From Streptomyces sp. SID8374 (lineage in GTDB: Bacteria > Actinomycetota > Actinomycetes > Streptomycetales > Streptomycetaceae): DNA of 64,000 nt. Below, one piece after another: positions 36,982 to 45,251 of the stretch (positions are counted from its first letter, which is position 1; every line of letters begins with the position of its first letter). A program made the translations under genes and the position numbers. The stretch is taken from NCBI RefSeq assembly GCF_009865135.1, contig NZ_WWGH01000001.1, positions 1,426,001 through 1,490,000 on the forward strand, read 5' to 3'. The notes beneath the pieces are model-generated. The model saw nothing but the letters and a program-made list of their open reading frames with translations. It searched no databases and was not told the origin of the DNA.

Positions 36982-37752
36982 TCAGGCCGGCAGGGTGCTG
37001 CGCTCGCCGCCGTCGGCGTACAGGACAGCGCCGTTGACGTACGAGCTGGCCGGACCGGCCAGGAAGGAGACGATCTCGGCGATCTCGGCGGGGTCTCCGG
37101 CGCGGCCGCGGGCGTTGGTGGCGTCCAGGGCGCCGACGTGCTCGCCGAGCATCGTCCGGGTGCCCTCGGTGTGCACGGGGCCCGGGGAGACGGTGTTGAC
37201 GCGTACGCCGGCGGGGCCGAACTCGGTGGCCCAGTAGCGGGTGAGGATCTCCGCGCCGGCCTTCGAGGCGCCGTAGGCGGCACCGATGGGGGCGGGCAGG
37301 CGGGCCGCGCTGGAGCCGACCAGCACGATCGCACCGTGCCCGCGCCCGGCCATGCCCGGGGCCAGGGCGCCGACCAGGAGGAACGGGGCGCGGGTGTTGA
37401 CCGCGATGTGCCGGTCGAAGCTTGCCGCGTCGGTCGCCGCGGTCGGGGCGAACTCGTACAGGCCCGCGTTGCTCACCAGGATGTCCACGGCGCCCGCCTC
37501 GGCGGCCAGGCGAAGCGTGTCCTCGGCGTCGGCGAGGTCGGCGGCGATGAAGCGGGCGGTGCCGCCCTCGGCCGCGATCTCCTTGACGAGGGCCTCGCCC
37601 CGGCCCTGGTTCCGTCCGTGCAGCACGACCTCGGCGCCCTGGCGGGCGAGGTTCTGTGCGACGGCCTTGCCGATCCCGGAGGTCGCCCCGGTCACGAGAG
37701 CGGTACGGCCCCGCAGAGCGGTGCTGGTGGTGGTGCTGATGGTGCTGGCCAT
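36982..37752 (-). CDS. Short-chain dehydrogenase/reductase (classical SDR)
   Basis: 256 residues. Cofactor motif ALVTGATSGIGKAVA, NAG motif ILVSNAGLYE, catalytic Ser in IVLVGSSAARL and YGASKAGAE with the Tyr and Lys, PG motif VNTVSPGPVHTEG. HGRNQGRGE after the second strand suggests NADP preference. Substrate unknown. The start at 37752 has AGGGAAG upstream; the frame stays open above it through the operator region. Divergent from the MarR gene and first gene of the operon with the epimerase; such MarR/SDR pairs often answer to electrophiles or phenolic compounds. Confidence 0.87.
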   Translation of the reverse strand: MASTISTTTSTALRGRTALVTGATSGIGKAVAQNLARQGAEVVLHGRNQGRGEALVKEIAAEGGTARFIAADLADAEDTLRLAAEAGAVDILVSNAGLYEFAPTAATDAASFDRHIAVNTRAPFLLVGALAPGMAGRGHGAIVLVGSSAARLPAPIGAAYGASKAGAEILTRYWATEFGPAGVRVNTVSPGPVHTEGTRTMLGEHVGALDATNARGRAGDPAEIAEIVSFLAGPASSYVNGAVLYADGGERSTLPA

Positions 37753-37824
37753 CGTCGTCTTCCCTGCTGTGGGTGCCGATCCCGCGCCGGGCGGAATCGC
37801 GTCCGTGGCGGGCTTGCCCAATTC

Positions 37825-37861
37825 ACTATGCCCCCCAGATGTTCTGCTCGCAAGAACATCT
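37825..37861. promoter_or_regulatory. MarR-type operator overlapping the SDR promoter
   Basis: AGATGTTCT (37837-37845) and AGAACATCT (37853-37861) are perfect inverted 9-bp arms 7 bp apart; a second overlapping palindrome is CAAGA-ACA-TCTTG (37851-37863). On the minus strand TTGCGA (37848-37853), 17 bp, CATAGT (37825-37830) forms a good promoter running through the operator toward the SDR gene. Confidence 0.75.
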
Positions 37862-37892
37862 TGCCGTAAGCGCATGGTGGTAGCCTGCGCGG

Positions 37893-38402
37893 GTGAGCGC
37901 ATCCATGTCCGAGAAGAAGCCGAGCGGCGGGAGCGCTGATCCGGCTCTCGACACCGACCTGGGCTGGGCGATCCGTATGGTCTCCGCCGCGTTCCGCCGC
38001 GTCGCCACCGAATCCGTCGCCGATCTGCCCGGCGGAGCCCGCGGCTACCTCGTCCTGGTCGCCCTCGCCGGCGGCGAGCCCCCGACCCAGCTGGCCCTGG
38101 CCCGAGAGGTCAGCCTCGACCGGACCGTGATGACCTACCTGCTGGACGACCTCGAAGCCCACGAGCTGGTCACCCGCCGTCCCGACCCGCGCGACCGCCG
38201 CGCACGCCAGGTCCTGATCACCGACACCGGCCGCACCCGCCTCGACCAGGTGCGGCGCAGCCTCGCCGCCGCCGAGGACCGCCTGCTCACCGACCTCGAC
38301 GCCCAGGACTCGGCGCAGCTGCGCACCCTGCTCTCCCGCGTCGCGCAGACCGCCCAGCGCGAAGCCGTCACCCCCGACGAAGCCGACGCGGCGAACTGCT
38401 GA
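37893..38402 (+). CDS. MarR-family transcriptional regulator
   Basis: 169 residues. Winged helix at about 45-115: GARGYLVLVALAGGEPPTQLALAREVSLDRTVMTYLLDDLEAHELVTRRPDPRDRRARQV in outline, with the DxRxxR wing (DPRDRRAR) that is the MarR hallmark. No cysteine near the N-terminus to suggest thiol sensing; one Cys ends the protein. It probably represses itself and the divergent SDR operon through the 37837-37861 palindrome. GTG start with no Shine-Dalgarno; TAGCCT lies 6 bp upstream, so a leaderless mRNA is possible. An ATG four codons later is the alternative. Confidence 0.88.
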   Translation: MSASMSEKKPSGGSADPALDTDLGWAIRMVSAAFRRVATESVADLPGGARGYLVLVALAGGEPPTQLALAREVSLDRTVMTYLLDDLEAHELVTRRPDPRDRRARQVLITDTGRTRLDQVRRSLAAAEDRLLTDLDAQDSAQLRTLLSRVAQTAQREAVTPDEADAANC

Positions 38403-38515
38403 CAGCCCCACCCGCCCGGCCGGGCACCGCTCTTGCGGCGCCCGGCCTACAGTGGAGACCGGCCCAAGGCGGGGGTCCTCGGCCGGAGCGGACCGGAGCT
38501 GATGGGGGTACGGGC

Positions 38516-39418
38516 GTGAGCAACGGCAGTCCGGGCGCACCGGTCGTCCACGGCTTTCCGCATCTGGACACGGTCCGGTCCGCGATCACCGCGCTGTACC
38601 GGCGGCTCTCCCCGGACGGCGTCCACACCTACGGCACCAGCCTGGTCCCCGCCGACGCCGCCTTCTCCGACGCGGACGACCTCCACCTCGGCGCCCAGCG
38701 GGTGGCCCGGGCGCTGGTCCAGCACCTCCATCTGCCCGACGCCCGCATGATCGTCGGCTTCCGCACGATGGAGCACGCGGCGAGCGTGGAACTGACCGCG
38801 GGCCCCGAATACTTCATCGAACTGAACGACCGGTTCCGCACCCACCGCAGGGACATCGGCGCGGCGCTCGCCCACGAGATCACCCATGTCCTGTTGCACC
38901 GGCTGGACCTGGAGTTCCCCGGCACCCGGGACAACGAGATCCTCACCGACACGGTGACCGCCTATCTCGGCGCGGGCTGGCTGCTGCTGGACGCGTTCCG
39001 GGAGGACGCCCTGTCCCGGCAGAAGCTGGGCTATCTGACGCCGGAGGAGTTCGGCTACGTCCTGGCCAAGCGGGCGCTGGTCTTCGACGAGGACCCCTCC
39101 CCCTGGTTCACCAGCCCGCAGGCGTACACGGCGTACACCAAGGGGCGGGCGCAGGCGCTGCACGATCTGCGCCGGCCTCCGCTGACGGCGGCCGGGTGGG
39201 CGGGCCGGCGACGGTACGCCAAGGACCGGCGGTACGCCCAGGACCACCCCGGAACGGGCGCGGACCCGAGTGTTCCGTACGCCTTCGAGTCCGGCCGCGA
39301 GGGGCTGCGGGTCTCCTTCCCCTGCCCCACCTGCCACCAGCGCATCCGGCTCCCCGTCCGGGGCCGGACCGTCGCGCGGTGCGGGCTGTGTCGTACGCGA
39401 CTGGAGTGCGACACCTGA
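38516..39418 (+). CDS. Predicted zinc metallopeptidase with C-terminal zinc ribbon
   Basis: 300 residues; not a family I can name. AALAHEITHVLLHRL (about residues 119-133) is a gluzincin-type HExxH motif, with candidate third ligands in RDNEILTDTVTAYLGAGW further on. The C-terminal 35 residues hold CPTCHQ and CGLCRT, a four-cysteine zinc ribbon. No signal peptide or membrane segment, so cytoplasmic. RRRYAKDRRYAQDHPG between the domains is a short basic repeat. GTG start with GGGGGT upstream. Neighbours (MarR, ankyrin) give no hint of substrate. Peptidase activity is an inference from the motif alone. Confidence 0.7.
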   Translation: MSNGSPGAPVVHGFPHLDTVRSAITALYRRLSPDGVHTYGTSLVPADAAFSDADDLHLGAQRVARALVQHLHLPDARMIVGFRTMEHAASVELTAGPEYFIELNDRFRTHRRDIGAALAHEITHVLLHRLDLEFPGTRDNEILTDTVTAYLGAGWLLLDAFREDALSRQKLGYLTPEEFGYVLAKRALVFDEDPSPWFTSPQAYTAYTKGRAQALHDLRRPPLTAAGWAGRRRYAKDRRYAQDHPGTGADPSVPYAFESGREGLRVSFPCPTCHQRIRLPVRGRTVARCGLCRTRLECDT

Positions 39419-39448
39419 GTGTCATTCCGGCCACCGTAGGGTCGAAGC

Positions 39449-40231
39449 ATGACGAACGAGCCGATCAGGGACGAACCAAGCCTGTTCGATGCGCTGTACG
39501 AGGATGAGAACGCTGTCGTACGGGCGCTGCGCGCGGGTGCGCAGGCCGAGGCGAGTGACGAGGAGGGCACGACGGCGCTCTATCTGGCAGCGGTCCAGGA
39601 CCTGCCGGAAGCGGTACGGCTGCTGCTCGCGGCGGGCGCCGATCCCAACCGGGCCAGCGGCCCCGAGGCGGGCGACCTGCCGCTGTGCGGGGCCGCGTGC
39701 GGCGGGCACACCGAGGTGGTGAAGGCGCTGCTGGCCGCCGGGGCGCAGCCGGATCTGCGCGAGGAGTTCGGGTTCACGGCGCTGCGCTGGGCGGTGGGTC
39801 TCGGCCACGCCCCGACGGTGGAGGTGCTGCTCGCCGGGGGCGCGGACCCGTTGCTGCCCGGCCCGCAGGGCGAACCGATGCTGGTCCTGGCGGCGCAGCG
39901 CGGCTCGCTGCGGACGGTGCGGGCGCTGCTGGAGCACGGGGCGGGAGCGCCGGGGCAGGAGGCGGTGGCCGGGGTGGCGCTGGCCGAGGCGCGGCGGCTG
40001 GCCGGTCTCGACCAGGAGCAGGAGCTGCTGCGGCAGTTGGAGGAGACGTACGGCCCCGGCCTCGACGCGGTGGTCCGGCGGGACCTGGTCGACGGCGAGG
40101 AGACGGTGACCGTGGAGCTGCTGCGGGACGGGGAGCCGATGGCGGGGGTGGACCGGCACACGGGACACGCGGAGATCGCGGCGCTGCTCCGGGAGGCTGC
40201 GGCGGGCACGCCTTCCGTTCCGCAGGGGTGA
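39449..40231 (+). CDS. Ankyrin repeat protein
   Basis: 260 residues. Four to five ankyrin repeats occupy about 10-170 (EGTTALYLAAVQDLPEAVRL, LPLCGAACGGHTEVVKALLAAG, FTALRWAVGLGHAPTVEVLL, EPMLVLAAQRGSLRTVRALL), followed by an acidic region with EETVTVELLRDGEPMAG. These are protein-binding scaffolds; no catalytic domain is seen. No signal peptide. The ATG lies 30 bp after the metallopeptidase stop in the same direction, so the two may be cotranscribed and could act together. Confidence 0.85.
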   Translation: MTNEPIRDEPSLFDALYEDENAVVRALRAGAQAEASDEEGTTALYLAAVQDLPEAVRLLLAAGADPNRASGPEAGDLPLCGAACGGHTEVVKALLAAGAQPDLREEFGFTALRWAVGLGHAPTVEVLLAGGADPLLPGPQGEPMLVLAAQRGSLRTVRALLEHGAGAPGQEAVAGVALAEARRLAGLDQEQELLRQLEETYGPGLDAVVRRDLVDGEETVTVELLRDGEPMAGVDRHTGHAEIAALLREAAAGTPSVPQG

Positions 40232-40241
40232 GGACGCACTC

Positions 40242-41504
40242 CTACGCCCGGCGCTTCTCCCATACCGCCCGGGTGAGTTCGTACTCCACCTCCCCGTGTT
40301 CCGAGCCCTCGATGGCGTCCGGCCACTCCTCGGTGTAGGCGCGGAGGAAGGTCAGCCCCGCCTTCTCCATCACCCGCCGGGAGCCCGCGTTGACGGCCAT
40401 GGTGTTGGCGGTGACGCGCTCGGCCCCGAGGTCGGTGAACCCCTTGTCCACGAGGGCCCGCGCGCCCTCGGTGGCGTAACCACGGCCCCAGGAGGCCCTG
40501 TTGAGCCGGTAGCCGAGTTCGACGACGGTGCGGTCGTGGTCGTCGACGGGCCGGAGTTCGAACCAGCCGAGGAAGGTGCCGGTGGCCCTCTCCTCGGCGG
40601 CCCAGAACCCGCGTGTCCCGGTGCACGGGTGGTCGTGGAGGAGCCTCGGCAGGGTCCGCTCCCGGATGGCCTCGGCGGTGGTGGGGCGGCCGCCGTTGAG
40701 GTACCGCATGACCTCGGGATCGCTGTCGAGGACGAGCAGGCCGGGGGCCTCGGCCTCCGTGAACGGGCGCAGGACGAGCCGGTCGGTCTCCAGGAAGGCC
40801 GGGGCTGCCTCCGGCGTCCGGACGCGGAAGGCCAGGCCCTCCGGACTCCGCAGCCGCTTCAGGCCTTCGGCGGTGGTCACGAACTCCCCGCCGTGGTCAC
40901 GGGCCCGGGCGGCGACACCGTCCGGATCGCCCACGGCGAGGACCAGCTCCCACTGCGGCGCGGTGGCGGTGGACGCTTCGAGGAACGCGGCCCGGGCGGG
41001 CGGAGCGCCGGTCACCGCGGCGTAGAAGTGCCGGGCGCGCTCGGGGTCTTCGCAGGCCAGGACCGCGTGATGGGGTACGGCCCCGGCCCCGTCCGGGGGC
41101 GACACCGGCCACCCCGCGAACCCGGACGGCCGCCAGAGGGAGACGGCGGCGCCCACCGGGTCGATCAGGGTGGCGATCCGCCCCTGGTCGCCCGCGTCGA
41201 AGGGCGGTACGAGGACCTGAGCCCCGTGCGCCGCCGCCACGGCCGTACGGTGGTCCACGTCGTCGACCGCCAGGTAGTAGGCGATATGGGCGGGCGTGCC
41301 CGGCGGGTAGACGGGCCGGGCGAGGTCGCTCACGCCGCCGATGCGGTGGTCCCCGGTGGAGAAGCTGACGGCCTTGCGCCAGTCGTTCTCGTCCACGGCG
41401 AAGTCCCAGCCCAGCACCGAGGAGAAGAAGGCGGCGGTGCCGGAGGGGTCACGTGTCTTGAGGTCCATCCAGCAGAACTCGTTCAGGGGGCCGTGCCGCG
41501 TCAT
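40242..41504 (-). CDS. VOC-VOC-GNAT three-domain fusion protein
   Basis: 420 residues in one uninterrupted frame. Two glyoxalase/bleomycin-resistance (VOC) modules at about 5-125 (NEFCWMDLKTRDPSGTAAFF, GRIATLIDPVGAAVSLW) and 140-235 (HHAVLACEDPERARHFYAAV), then a GNAT acetyltransferase of the RimJ type at about 240-415 (ETDRLVLRPFTEAEAPGL, ELGYRLNRASWGRGYATEGARALVDKGF). The GNAT part has the acetyl-CoA loop RGYATEG. Possible roles are binding and acetylating a small molecule, perhaps an antibiotic. GAGGAG precedes the ATG. It is convergent with the ankyrin gene. Confidence 0.83.
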   Translation of the reverse strand: MTRHGPLNEFCWMDLKTRDPSGTAAFFSSVLGWDFAVDENDWRKAVSFSTGDHRIGGVSDLARPVYPPGTPAHIAYYLAVDDVDHRTAVAAAHGAQVLVPPFDAGDQGRIATLIDPVGAAVSLWRPSGFAGWPVSPPDGAGAVPHHAVLACEDPERARHFYAAVTGAPPARAAFLEASTATAPQWELVLAVGDPDGVAARARDHGGEFVTTAEGLKRLRSPEGLAFRVRTPEAAPAFLETDRLVLRPFTEAEAPGLLVLDSDPEVMRYLNGGRPTTAEAIRERTLPRLLHDHPCTGTRGFWAAEERATGTFLGWFELRPVDDHDRTVVELGYRLNRASWGRGYATEGARALVDKGFTDLGAERVTANTMAVNAGSRRVMEKAGLTFLRAYTEEWPDAIEGSEHGEVEYELTRAVWEKRRA

Positions 41505-41512
41505 CGTGCGCT

Positions 41513-41560
41513 CCTCGGGTGTCCTGCTGGATACGGCCTCGGGTGTCCTGTGCTGGATAC
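41513..41560. repeat. Short direct repeat upstream of the VOC-GNAT gene
   Basis: CCTCGGGTGTCCTG followed by CTGGATAC occurs twice (41513-41534 and 41537-41560, the second with two extra bases), between the VOC-GNAT start and the left end of the insertion sequence. Confidence 0.55.
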
Positions 41561-41605
41561 CGGGCGCCCGGGCGTCTCCGCAAGCGGGTTTCCCCGCAGC
41601 GCTTA

Positions 41606-42497
41606 GGCAGTGTCTTCAAATGATCATCGCTGGTGGATCATGGTGTCGTGATACGTCGCCATGAACTGTCCGATGCTGAGTGGGAGTTCGTCCGGCCGTT
41701 GCTGCCCGTGTCGTTGCGGGGGCGGAAGCGGCTGGACGACCGCAGGGTCCTGAACGGGATCGTGTGGAAGTTCCGGACCGGGACGGCCTGGCGGGACGTG
41801 CCCGAGCGCTATGGTCCGTGGGCCACGCTGCATACCCGTTTCCGCAGGTGGGCGGCGGACGGAACGTTCGACCGAATGCTGCGGGCCGCCCAGGCGAAAG
41901 CGGACGCGGCGGGCGACATCGAGTGGCTGGTGTCGGTCGATTCCACGATCGTCCGGGCCCACCAGCATGGGGCGGGGGCTCGAAAAGGGGGCTCCGCGAC
42001 CCGGCCCTCGGGCGGTCCAGGGGCGGCCTGACCAGCAAGATTCATCTTGCCTGTGACGGCAGAGGCCGTCCGCTCGGCTTCGTCGTCACGGGCGGCAACA
42101 CCAACGACTGCACCCGGTTCACCGCCGTGATGGAAGCGATCCGGGTGCCCCGGATCGGACCGGGGCGACCCCGCACCCGGCCCGATCACGTCCTGGGCGA
42201 CAAGGGCTACAGCTCGAAAGCGATCCGCGCCTGGCTTCGCCGCCGCGGCATCCCTCACACGATTCCCGAGCGTGCCGACCAGGTCGGCAACCGGGCCAGG
42301 CGGGGCAGTCGCGGTGGCCGCCCGCCGGCCTTCGACCGCGAGGCCTACAAGCACCGCAACGTCGTGGAACGGTGCTTCAACCGCCTGAAGCAGTGGCGCG
42401 GCATCGCCACCCGCTACGACAAAACCGCCCAGTCCTACGAAGCGGCCGTCACGCTCGCGTCACTCCTGATGTGGGCGTGACATTTGACGACAGGACC
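41606..42497 (+). mobile_element. IS5-family insertion sequence (IS427-like), about 892 bp
   Basis: Imperfect terminal repeats: left end GGCAGTGTCTTCAAATGA and, read inward from the right, GGTCCTGTCGTCAAATGT, matching at 13 of 18 positions. A TA dinucleotide flanks both ends (41604-41605, 42498-42499), fitting the TA target duplication of this subgroup. It carries a complete DDE transposase split over two frames. It lies between the VOC-GNAT gene and the steroid-degradation cluster. Confidence 0.85.
41633..42480 (+). CDS. IS5-family DDE transposase, produced by -1 frameshifting
   Basis: The first frame (41633-42031) gives IRRHELSDAEWEFVRPLLP and the first catalytic Asp in LVSVDSTIVRAHQHG; the second frame, ending at 42480, gives GRSRGGLTSKIHLACDGRG, the second Asp in HVLGDKGYSS and the Glu in NVVERCFNRLKQWRG. 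The change of frame is -1 and best placed at the A4G5 run at about 41980-41988 (CGAAAAGGGGG), a classic slippery sequence. All three DDE residues are present, so the element is probably active. A GTG at 41648 is an alternative start. Confidence 0.85.
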
Positions 42498-42509
42498 TAG
42501 TCCGCGCGT

Positions 42510-42588
42510 CGTACGGGACCGGCGTACGGGACTTGGCGTACGGGACTGGCGTACGGGACCTCCGTACAGGACCGCCGTACGGAACCGC
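42510..42588. repeat. Six tandem 13-bp units based on CGTACGGGACCGG
   Basis: Units begin at 42510, 42523, 42537, 42550, 42563 and 42576 (the second has 14 bp); the last two have drifted (CGTACAGG, CGTACGGAA). The array starts 11 bp after the insertion sequence and ends at the SDR stop codon. Confidence 0.8.
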
Positions 42589-43515
42589 CTACGACGCCCC
42601 GTACACCCGCTGCGGGACCTCCGCGTCCGCCAGCAGCCGGCGGACCGCCTTCCCCGCCTCGGCCGGGGACCTGCGGGCGCCCCGGTCGTCGGTGGGGCCG
42701 GGGCGCCAGCCCTCCATGACGGTGATGCGGCCCGCCTCGGCCTCGAAGACGCGGCCGGTCACCCCGTCGCTCGAAGCGGAACCGAGCCAGACGACGAGGG
42801 GCGAGACGTTCTCGGGGGCCATCGCGTCGAACTTCCCCTCCCCCGGGGCCGCCATCGTCGCGGCGAAGGTCTGCTCGGTCATCCGGGTCCGGGCGGCCGG
42901 GGCGAGGGCGTTGACCTGGACTCCGTACCGGCCCAGTTCGGCGGCCGCGACCAGGGTGAGGGCGACGATCCCGGCTTTGGCGGCCGCGTAGTTGCCCTGG
43001 CCGACGCTGCCGAGGAGGCCGGCGCCGGAGCTGGTGTTGATCACCCGGGCGACGGGCGGGCGGCCCGCCTTGGCCTCGGACCGCCAGTGCGCGGCGGCGT
43101 GTTTCAGGGGCAGGAAGTGGCCCTTGAGGTGGACGCGCATCACGGCGTCCCAGTCGTCCTCGTCCAGGTTGACGAGCATCCGGTCGCGCAGGAAGCCCGC
43201 GTTGTTGACCAGGGTGTCGAGGCGGCCGAAGGCGTCCAGGGCGGTGGTGACCAGGGAGGCGGCGCCCTCGGTGGTGGCGATGTCACCGTCGTGGACGACC
43301 GCTTCCCCGCCCCCGGCCACGATCTCCTCGACGACCCGGCGGGCGGGCCCGGCCGAGCTGCCGTCGCCGCCGGGCCCGACGCCCAGGTCGTTGACCACAA
43401 CCGCCGCCCCTTCGGCGGCGAAGGCGAGCGCGTGGGCCCGGCCGAGGCCGCGTCCGGCGCCGGTGACGGCGACGACCCGGCCGGCGCAGAGCCGTCCGGT
43501 GGTGGGTGGCGTCAT
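42589..43515 (-). CDS. Short-chain dehydrogenase of the steroid C/D-ring cluster
   Basis: 308 residues. Cofactor motif VVAVTGAGRGLGRAHALAFA, NAG motif TLVNNAGFLRDRML, catalytic region VINTSSGAGLLGSVGQGNYAAAKAG with Tyr and Lys, as in the 17-beta-hydroxysteroid dehydrogenase type 4 group. A similar SDR (Rv3548c) flanks echA20 in Mycobacterium tuberculosis, which supports a role in the same pathway, though its exact step is not assigned. Divergent from echA20 and separated by a promoter region with a KstR2-like operator. A C-terminal extension after residue 265 is rich in Arg/Ala. Confidence 0.82.
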   Translation of the reverse strand: MTPPTTGRLCAGRVVAVTGAGRGLGRAHALAFAAEGAAVVVNDLGVGPGGDGSSAGPARRVVEEIVAGGGEAVVHDGDIATTEGAASLVTTALDAFGRLDTLVNNAGFLRDRMLVNLDEDDWDAVMRVHLKGHFLPLKHAAAHWRSEAKAGRPPVARVINTSSGAGLLGSVGQGNYAAAKAGIVALTLVAAAELGRYGVQVNALAPAARTRMTEQTFAATMAAPGEGKFDAMAPENVSPLVVWLGSASSDGVTGRVFEAEAGRITVMEGWRPGPTDDRGARRSPAEAGKAVRRLLADAEVPQRVYGAS

Positions 43516-43570
43516 CTCATCTCCCGTACGAGTCGGCCTGGTTGGCGGGCGGAGGTGCGACTGCTACCGT

Positions 43571-43592
43571 CCACCTAACAAATGTTTGGTGG
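43571..43592. promoter_or_regulatory. KstR2-like operator, SDR/echA20 divergent promoter
   Basis: Near-perfect palindrome: arms CCACC and GGTGG enclose AACA-n2-TGTT. Read on the minus strand the core is ACCAAACATTTGTTAGGT, which differs at two of 18 positions from the site at 52221-52238. TetR-type operator in the promoter region of both divergent genes. Confidence 0.7.
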
Positions 43593-43611
43593 AAAGGTAG
43601 CTGATCCTCCG

Positions 43612-44361
43612 ATGACTGTCTCCACCGCATCTCCCGCCGACGGCATCCGCGTCGTCACCGTCGACCGGCCACCGGTCAACGCGCTTCCTGTGCAGGGCTG
43701 GTACGACCTGGCCGACGCCGTCCGGGCGGCGGGCCGCGACCCGGAGGTGCGGTGCGTCGTCCTGGCCGCCGCCGGGCGGGGCTTCAACGCCGGTGTCGAC
43801 ATCAAGGAGTTGCAGCGCGACCCGGGGAACGCGGCCCTGATCGGCGTCAACCGGGGCTGCGCGGAGGCGTTCGAGGCCGTGTACGCGTGCGAGGTCCCGG
43901 TGGTCGCGGCGGTGCAGGGGTTCTGCCTCGGCGGCGGCATCGGCCTCGTCGGGAACGCCGACGCGATCGTGGCGAGCGAGGACGCCGTCTTCGGCCTGCC
44001 GGAGCTGGACCGGGGCGCGCTCGGGGCGGCGACGCATCTGTCCCGGCTGGTCCCGCAGCATCTGATGCGGACGCTGTACTACACCTCGCGCACGGTGACA
44101 GCGGCCGAGCTACTGACCCACGGTTCGGTCTGGCGGGTCGTGCCGCCGGACGAACTGCTGCACAGCGCAGTGGAGTTGGCGACGGAGATCGCGAGCAAGG
44201 ACGGCCACCTGCTGCGGCTGGCCAAGGCCGCGCTCAACGGCATCGACCCCGTCGACGTACGGCGCAGCTACCGCTTCGAGCAGGGCTTCACCTTCGAGGC
44301 GAGCCTGGCGGGGACCGCCGACCGGGTCCGCTCCACCTTCGGCAAGGAGGCTGAAACGTGA
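43612..44361 (+). CDS. echA20: Enoyl-CoA hydratase family enzyme, EchA20
   Basis: 249 residues, crotonase fold. GRGFNAGVDIKEL and VQGFCLGGGIGLVGNADAIVAS contain the oxyanion-hole glycines; FGLPELDRGALGAATHLSRL is typical of the EchA20 branch. In mycobacterial HIP breakdown this enzyme opens ring D of the CoA thioester by retro-aldol/hydrolytic cleavage. I start at 43612 (MTVSTASPADG); an in-frame ATG at 43582 lies inside the operator and is less likely. Its stop overlaps the ipdA GTG by 4 bp (GTGA). Confidence 0.88.
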   Translation: MTVSTASPADGIRVVTVDRPPVNALPVQGWYDLADAVRAAGRDPEVRCVVLAAAGRGFNAGVDIKELQRDPGNAALIGVNRGCAEAFEAVYACEVPVVAAVQGFCLGGGIGLVGNADAIVASEDAVFGLPELDRGALGAATHLSRLVPQHLMRTLYYTSRTVTAAELLTHGSVWRVVPPDELLHSAVELATEIASKDGHLLRLAKAALNGIDPVDVRRSYRFEQGFTFEASLAGTADRVRSTFGKEAET

Positions 44362-45251
44362 GTACGGTGTCCGCCGCGCGCGACAAGACGATGACGCCCG
44401 AGGAGGTCGTCGCCCGGCTGCACAGCGGCATGACGATCGGCATCGGCGGCTGGGGGTCGCGTCGCAAACCCATGGCTCTGGTAAGGGCGTTGCTACGCTC
44501 GCCCGTCACCGATCTGACGGTGGTCTCCTACGGCGGCCCGGACATCGGACTGCTCGCCGCCGCCGGCCGGATCGCCCGCCTGGTGACGGCGTTCGTGACC
44601 CTCGACTCCATCCCGCTGGAGCCGCACTACCGGGCGGCCCGGCAGCGCGGGGCGTTCGCGCTGACGGAGATCGACGAGGCGATGTTCATGTGGGGGCTGC
44701 ACGCCGCAGCCAACCGGCTGCCGTTCCTGCCGGTGCGGGCGGGGCTCGGCTCGGACGTGATGCGGGTCAACCCCGAGCTGCGCACGGTGACTTCACCGTA
44801 CGAGGACGGCGAGGAGTTCGTCGCGGCGCCGGCCCTGCGCATGGACGCGGCGCTGGTCCACCTGAACCGGGCGGACCGGCTGGGCAACGGCCAATACCTG
44901 GGCCCCGACCCGTACTTCGACGATCTGTTCTGCGAGGCGGCGGACGAGGCGTACGTCTCCTGCGAACGCCTGGTGGAGACGGCGGAGCTGACGGGTGAGT
45001 CCGGCGCGGCACCCCAAACCCTCCTCGTCCAGCGGCACTCCGTAACGGGAGTCGTCGAGACCCCGGGCGGTGCGCACTTCACCTCGTGCGTCCCCGACCA
45101 CCCGCGCGACGAGCCGTTCCAGAAGGCGTACGCGGCCGCTGCGGCGGATCCTGCGGCCTGGGCCGAGTTCAGCGCGCGCTTCCTGCCTCCGGACGGCGAC
45201 GAGAAGGGCTACCAGCAGGCGGTCCGCACCTGGCACGAGGAGCAGGAGTGA
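44358..45251 (+). CDS. ipdA: Steroid ring-cleaving hydrolase alpha subunit, IpdA
   Basis: 297 residues, CoA-transferase family I alpha fold. GMTIGIGGWGSRRKPMALVRALLRS near the N-terminus and FTSCVPDHPRDEPFQKAY near the C-terminus agree closely with mycobacterial IpdA as I recall it. IpdAB is not a CoA transferase but opens ring C of the steroid-derived COCHEA-CoA. GTG start overlapping the echA20 stop; the stop overlaps the ipdB GTG, so all are translationally coupled. Confidence 0.92.
   Translation: MSTVSAARDKTMTPEEVVARLHSGMTIGIGGWGSRRKPMALVRALLRSPVTDLTVVSYGGPDIGLLAAAGRIARLVTAFVTLDSIPLEPHYRAARQRGAFALTEIDEAMFMWGLHAAANRLPFLPVRAGLGSDVMRVNPELRTVTSPYEDGEEFVAAPALRMDAALVHLNRADRLGNGQYLGPDPYFDDLFCEAADEAYVSCERLVETAELTGESGAAPQTLLVQRHSVTGVVETPGGAHFTSCVPDHPRDEPFQKAYAAAAADPAAWAEFSARFLPPDGDEKGYQQAVRTWHEEQE

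Noticed and set aside
42510..42588. CRISPR array
   Set aside because: Units are 13 bp in direct tandem without unique spacers, and no cas genes are present.
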